Source: Dermacentor variabilis
Taxonomy: Eukaryota > Arthropoda > Arachnida > Ixodida > Ixodidae
Direction: 5' to 3'
NCBI RefSeq assembly: GCF_050947875.1
Contig: NC_134568.1
Location: 251,551,767-251,615,766 of the forward strand
DNA length: 64,000 nt
Positions 60,431 through 64,000 of the stretch are shown here, piece by piece. Made by a program: the position numbers and the translations under genes. Within the stretch, counting starts at the first letter, position 1. Each line of letters starts with the position of its first letter. The notes beneath the pieces were generated by a model. That model searched no databases and was not told the origin of the DNA. It saw only the letters and a list, made by a program, of their open reading frames with translations.

Positions 60431-60713
60431 CCGCGCACGGGTCTTGCGTCTCCTCGAGAGATGGCGCCACGCTGCGTGGCGCCTCCTTCAGGCGCTTTTC
60501 TTCTTCTAGCTGGGCCGTGCGCTCTGTCTACCTGGCGTCTTTCGCTGCCTGCCGCGCCGCCTTCAGTCCGGTTTCTTCTTCTAGCTGGGCAGCGTCCTTT
60601 TGAACCACTGTACAGTATGGCATTGTGCAGTTGTTGCGCTGTAGCGTGGCGTGACCGTTGCGAACGTGCACTACACCCAAGTTGAGATTGCAGCTAGTAT
60701 CATCTCCAACCAA
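60431..60713 (-). pseudogene. Coiled-coil-coding remnant with a 25-codon repeat
   Basis: The minus strand from 60713 reads ...MPYCTVVQKDAAQLEEETG, LKAARQAAKDAR, a stop, TERTAQLEEEKRLKEAP and SLEETQDP. AQLEEE recurs exactly 75 bp (25 codons) apart. Charged Glu/Lys/Arg/Ala heptad-like sequence suggests a coiled coil of a host or element protein. The single in-frame stop and loss of similarity at both ends mark a broken copy. Family not identified. Confidence 0.45.
60463..60483. repeat. Perfect 9-bp inverted repeat
   Basis: GGCGCCACG, a CTG loop, then CGTGGCGCC. GC-rich and capable of a stable hairpin. It lies inside the coiled-coil-coding remnant. Confidence 0.9.
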
Positions 60714-61980
60714 TCTGCTTTGCCGGCAGCCATTTCATGCTTACATCTACTCTCGTTTACAGGAGAGCCAGCAATTTTTACATCTATTTGTATTTGTACA
60801 TTTATTTGTTTCTTGTTTTACCGTGCGCCAGCACTGAGACAGTATATAGGGTTGTTCTTGGGCACGTTCCCTCAGTGCAGAATGGGTTGCGTGACTAGGA
60901 CTATATACCCTCATCGGTTGTCGCTGTAAAGCGTTTGTGCAAGTTTGAACTCCTGCCAAACACAGCAGCCGGCTGTTCTGAATGATCGTAAAGATCGGTG
61001 CCTAGGATAATTCAGCGCGGCTTTTATCTCGGAATATTGTCAGGCTCAATATATCTCGGGAAATACTTGAACACTCGGATTCCTTCGTTGTTGCTTCATG
61101 GTAATATACAGACTACGGAGTATAGTTGGCCCGCAATGCTTTCGCCAAACCTGCGCACTCTTACGAGACAACCCAACATCACATGTTCGAGCCGATGGAT
61201 TAGCTTTGTTATCAGTGTGCATCGAGGCACAATCACGACGTAATCGCCGAAGAGACCCTGAAACACTTTTTTGTTATATAAAAGGACTCAGTGTAGACCT
61301 GTCTAAGACATTGTGCAAGAAAAGTTTCTCCGTAATTATTTTTCGACACCGCGAGGAATTAGCAGAGCTATACGACATTAAAATTCACATTACTTCGCGT
61401 TCATCTTCTTGTACTGGACCTTTTTGACTCTATAAGCCTTGATCGCCGAAGCTTATGTCAGCGTGCTGCTTTTCTCTTCTACTGTTCTAGTGCTTTAAGA
61501 AGCGATTTACTGCAAGGCGCCTCAGACTCGTGGATTCAAGTGCGCTGTTCTGCCAGCCTACCCTCTGCCGACTACCTGGGTGCAGTAGGAGAGACATCGA
61601 TTGGACGCGACAGAGCTACTCTGCCACTGGCTTTCGCAGCCACTGTTCTACGAAAGGCGTTTTGTGACCTTGTAGGGAATAAACAGGAAAGTGCACGAGC
61701 TCGTCGGGGCGCGTGGAGAAAAAAAAAAACTCTTTTTAACAGAACCCTACGTCCCGATTCGTAGCCGCTGTTACGTCCCAACATCACAAAGGCGTTAATT
61801 AGACGTTTACCACGACGCAAATCCCCGCCCATCCATCAGCGCCTATCCAGATGTCAACGCAGCGTGGACACCGACTGTTGACGGTTCCACAAAAGGCCAC
61901 TACCACTACCTGACGGTCTGAACTAATGATGAGAATGGCCAACATCAAGTGCTACCGAAGAACGACGGCAACTTTGGATT
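60714..61980. other. No recognisable gene
   Basis: ORFs at 60998-61427 and 61540-61832 have no domain. Confidence 0.35.
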
Positions 61981-63364
<1,384 letters not shown>

Positions 63365-63666
63365 TTATAGGCGTCATATTTTTATTTTTCCTGTCATTGT
63401 TGAAACATGTCTTCGCTCTCTAGTCGTTTCATCGCTTTTTTTGTTTTCTTTGTTGTTGTTTTTTCGTGATTCTCTTTCTTTTGCCTTGTACTTTATCACT
63501 CGCTACCTTAGTTTTAAATGTCTTTTTGTTTTTATTTCTTGCAAAAGAAAGAAAAGTCAGTTTCTGGCTGAGTCTTGTTATTGACTGCCGGGTTTCGCGT
63601 GACAAGCCACTGTGATGGCTTAGGCGAACCCGATTTCTGCACTTATACTCGCAGATTTGATAATAA

Positions 63667-63718
<52 letters not shown>

Positions 63719-63720
63719 GT
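63365..63720 (+). mobile_element. LINE 3' UTR and (ATT)n tail
   Basis: T-rich 3' UTR following the ORF above, ending GATTTGATAATAAATTATT and about 50 bp of (ATT)n. A microsatellite tail instead of poly(A) is typical of L2/CR1-group LINEs. Confidence 0.8.
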
Positions 63721-63780
63721 TCTTATTTTTAATCTATGCGTGAGCCAGCATTCAGACCTCAGGTTTGTTCCTGGGTGCGT

Positions 63781-63782
<2 letters not shown>

Positions 63783-63843
<61 letters not shown>

Positions 63844-63845
63844 TT
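63783..63845. repeat. (ATTT)n microsatellite
   Basis: About 15 TTTA units. The poly-Leu/Tyr/Ile ORF at 63575-63940 is read through this and the preceding (ATT)n and is an artefact. Confidence 0.98.
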
Positions 63846-64000
63846 GTACAGCCAAAAGCGCAAAGGACGAGCCGTCAGTGCTTCACTATGACAAAATCTA
63901 CTTCCATTTTCATTTTGATAAAGAGAGCTTCATAGTTTAAAGCTTCTGCTGAAAAGCAAAACTGCACATCGCCACTTCTGCACCAACATGCAGCTAAAAG
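63846..64000. other. Window end, unassigned
   Basis: No recognisable feature in the last 155 bp. Confidence 0.4.

Overview
This is eukaryotic, almost certainly ixodid (hard) tick, repeat-rich nuclear DNA. There are no operons, ribosome-binding sites or densely packed ORFs. The window holds six tRNA-derived SINEs of the tick Ruka type, degenerate non-LTR retrotransposons of at least four kinds, several inverted-repeat DNA elements, and long microsatellites. I cannot identify any intact host gene with confidence. The only possible host signals are CpG-dense blocks, one RFX-type X-box, and a few isolated ORFs next to good splice sites. All of these are graded low.

Layout. 1-1580: minus-strand RTE-like LINE remnant that runs off the left edge. 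2130-3420 and 9590-10980: CpG-rich blocks with possible first-exon or exon signals. 6083-6815: MITE flanked by TTAA, followed by two old Ruka SINEs (7.1 and 7.7 kb) and a LINE 3' tail (8.5 kb). 12.3-17.3 kb: local direct repeats, a (CTA)n tract, a dispersed minisatellite, and an RNase H-bearing LINE fragment split by a 982-bp DNA element at 13757-14738. Two GGTGTCCC-ended foldback elements lie at 15.9 and 17.6 kb. 22.5-26.9 kb: an I-group LINE whose 5' half (ORF1 and endonuclease, plus strand) is inverted against its 3' half (RT and RNase H, minus strand), the architecture expected from twin priming. 32.2-34.75 kb: a second, better preserved copy of the same family. Its truncated 5' end abuts a 50-bp minisatellite made of 10-bp GATAA-type subunits. 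35-39.3 kb: repeat-poor AT-rich DNA with one exon-like ORF. 40-44.1 kb: a CR1/L2-like LINE carrying two nested insertions, each with a target-site duplication. 46-52.4 kb: three more Ruka SINEs, a 132-bp palindrome with an (AT)n core, and a TA-flanked MITE. 54.3-55.6 kb: a tRNA-like sequence, another LINE tail and an RNase H-LINE C-terminus. 59.8-63.9 kb: a small inverted-repeat element, a coiled-coil-coding remnant, an LTR-like promoter region, and a LINE C-terminus inserted at a (TTA)n tract and ending in its own (ATT)n tail.

The elements have interacted by nested insertion and by mobilisation in trans. I-group LINE 3' tails occur at six loci, with a diverged version of the same tail at two more, one of them a 409-bp non-coding insert. 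The MITEs carry no transposase, so enzymes supplied elsewhere must have moved them. Every RT-bearing copy has at least one frameshift, stop or catalytic-site loss, so nothing here looks autonomously active. The most unusual structures are the inverted LINE at 22.5-26.9 kb, the three-layer nest at 40-44 kb, and the 10-bp-periodic GATAA minisatellite at 34.76-35.03 kb.
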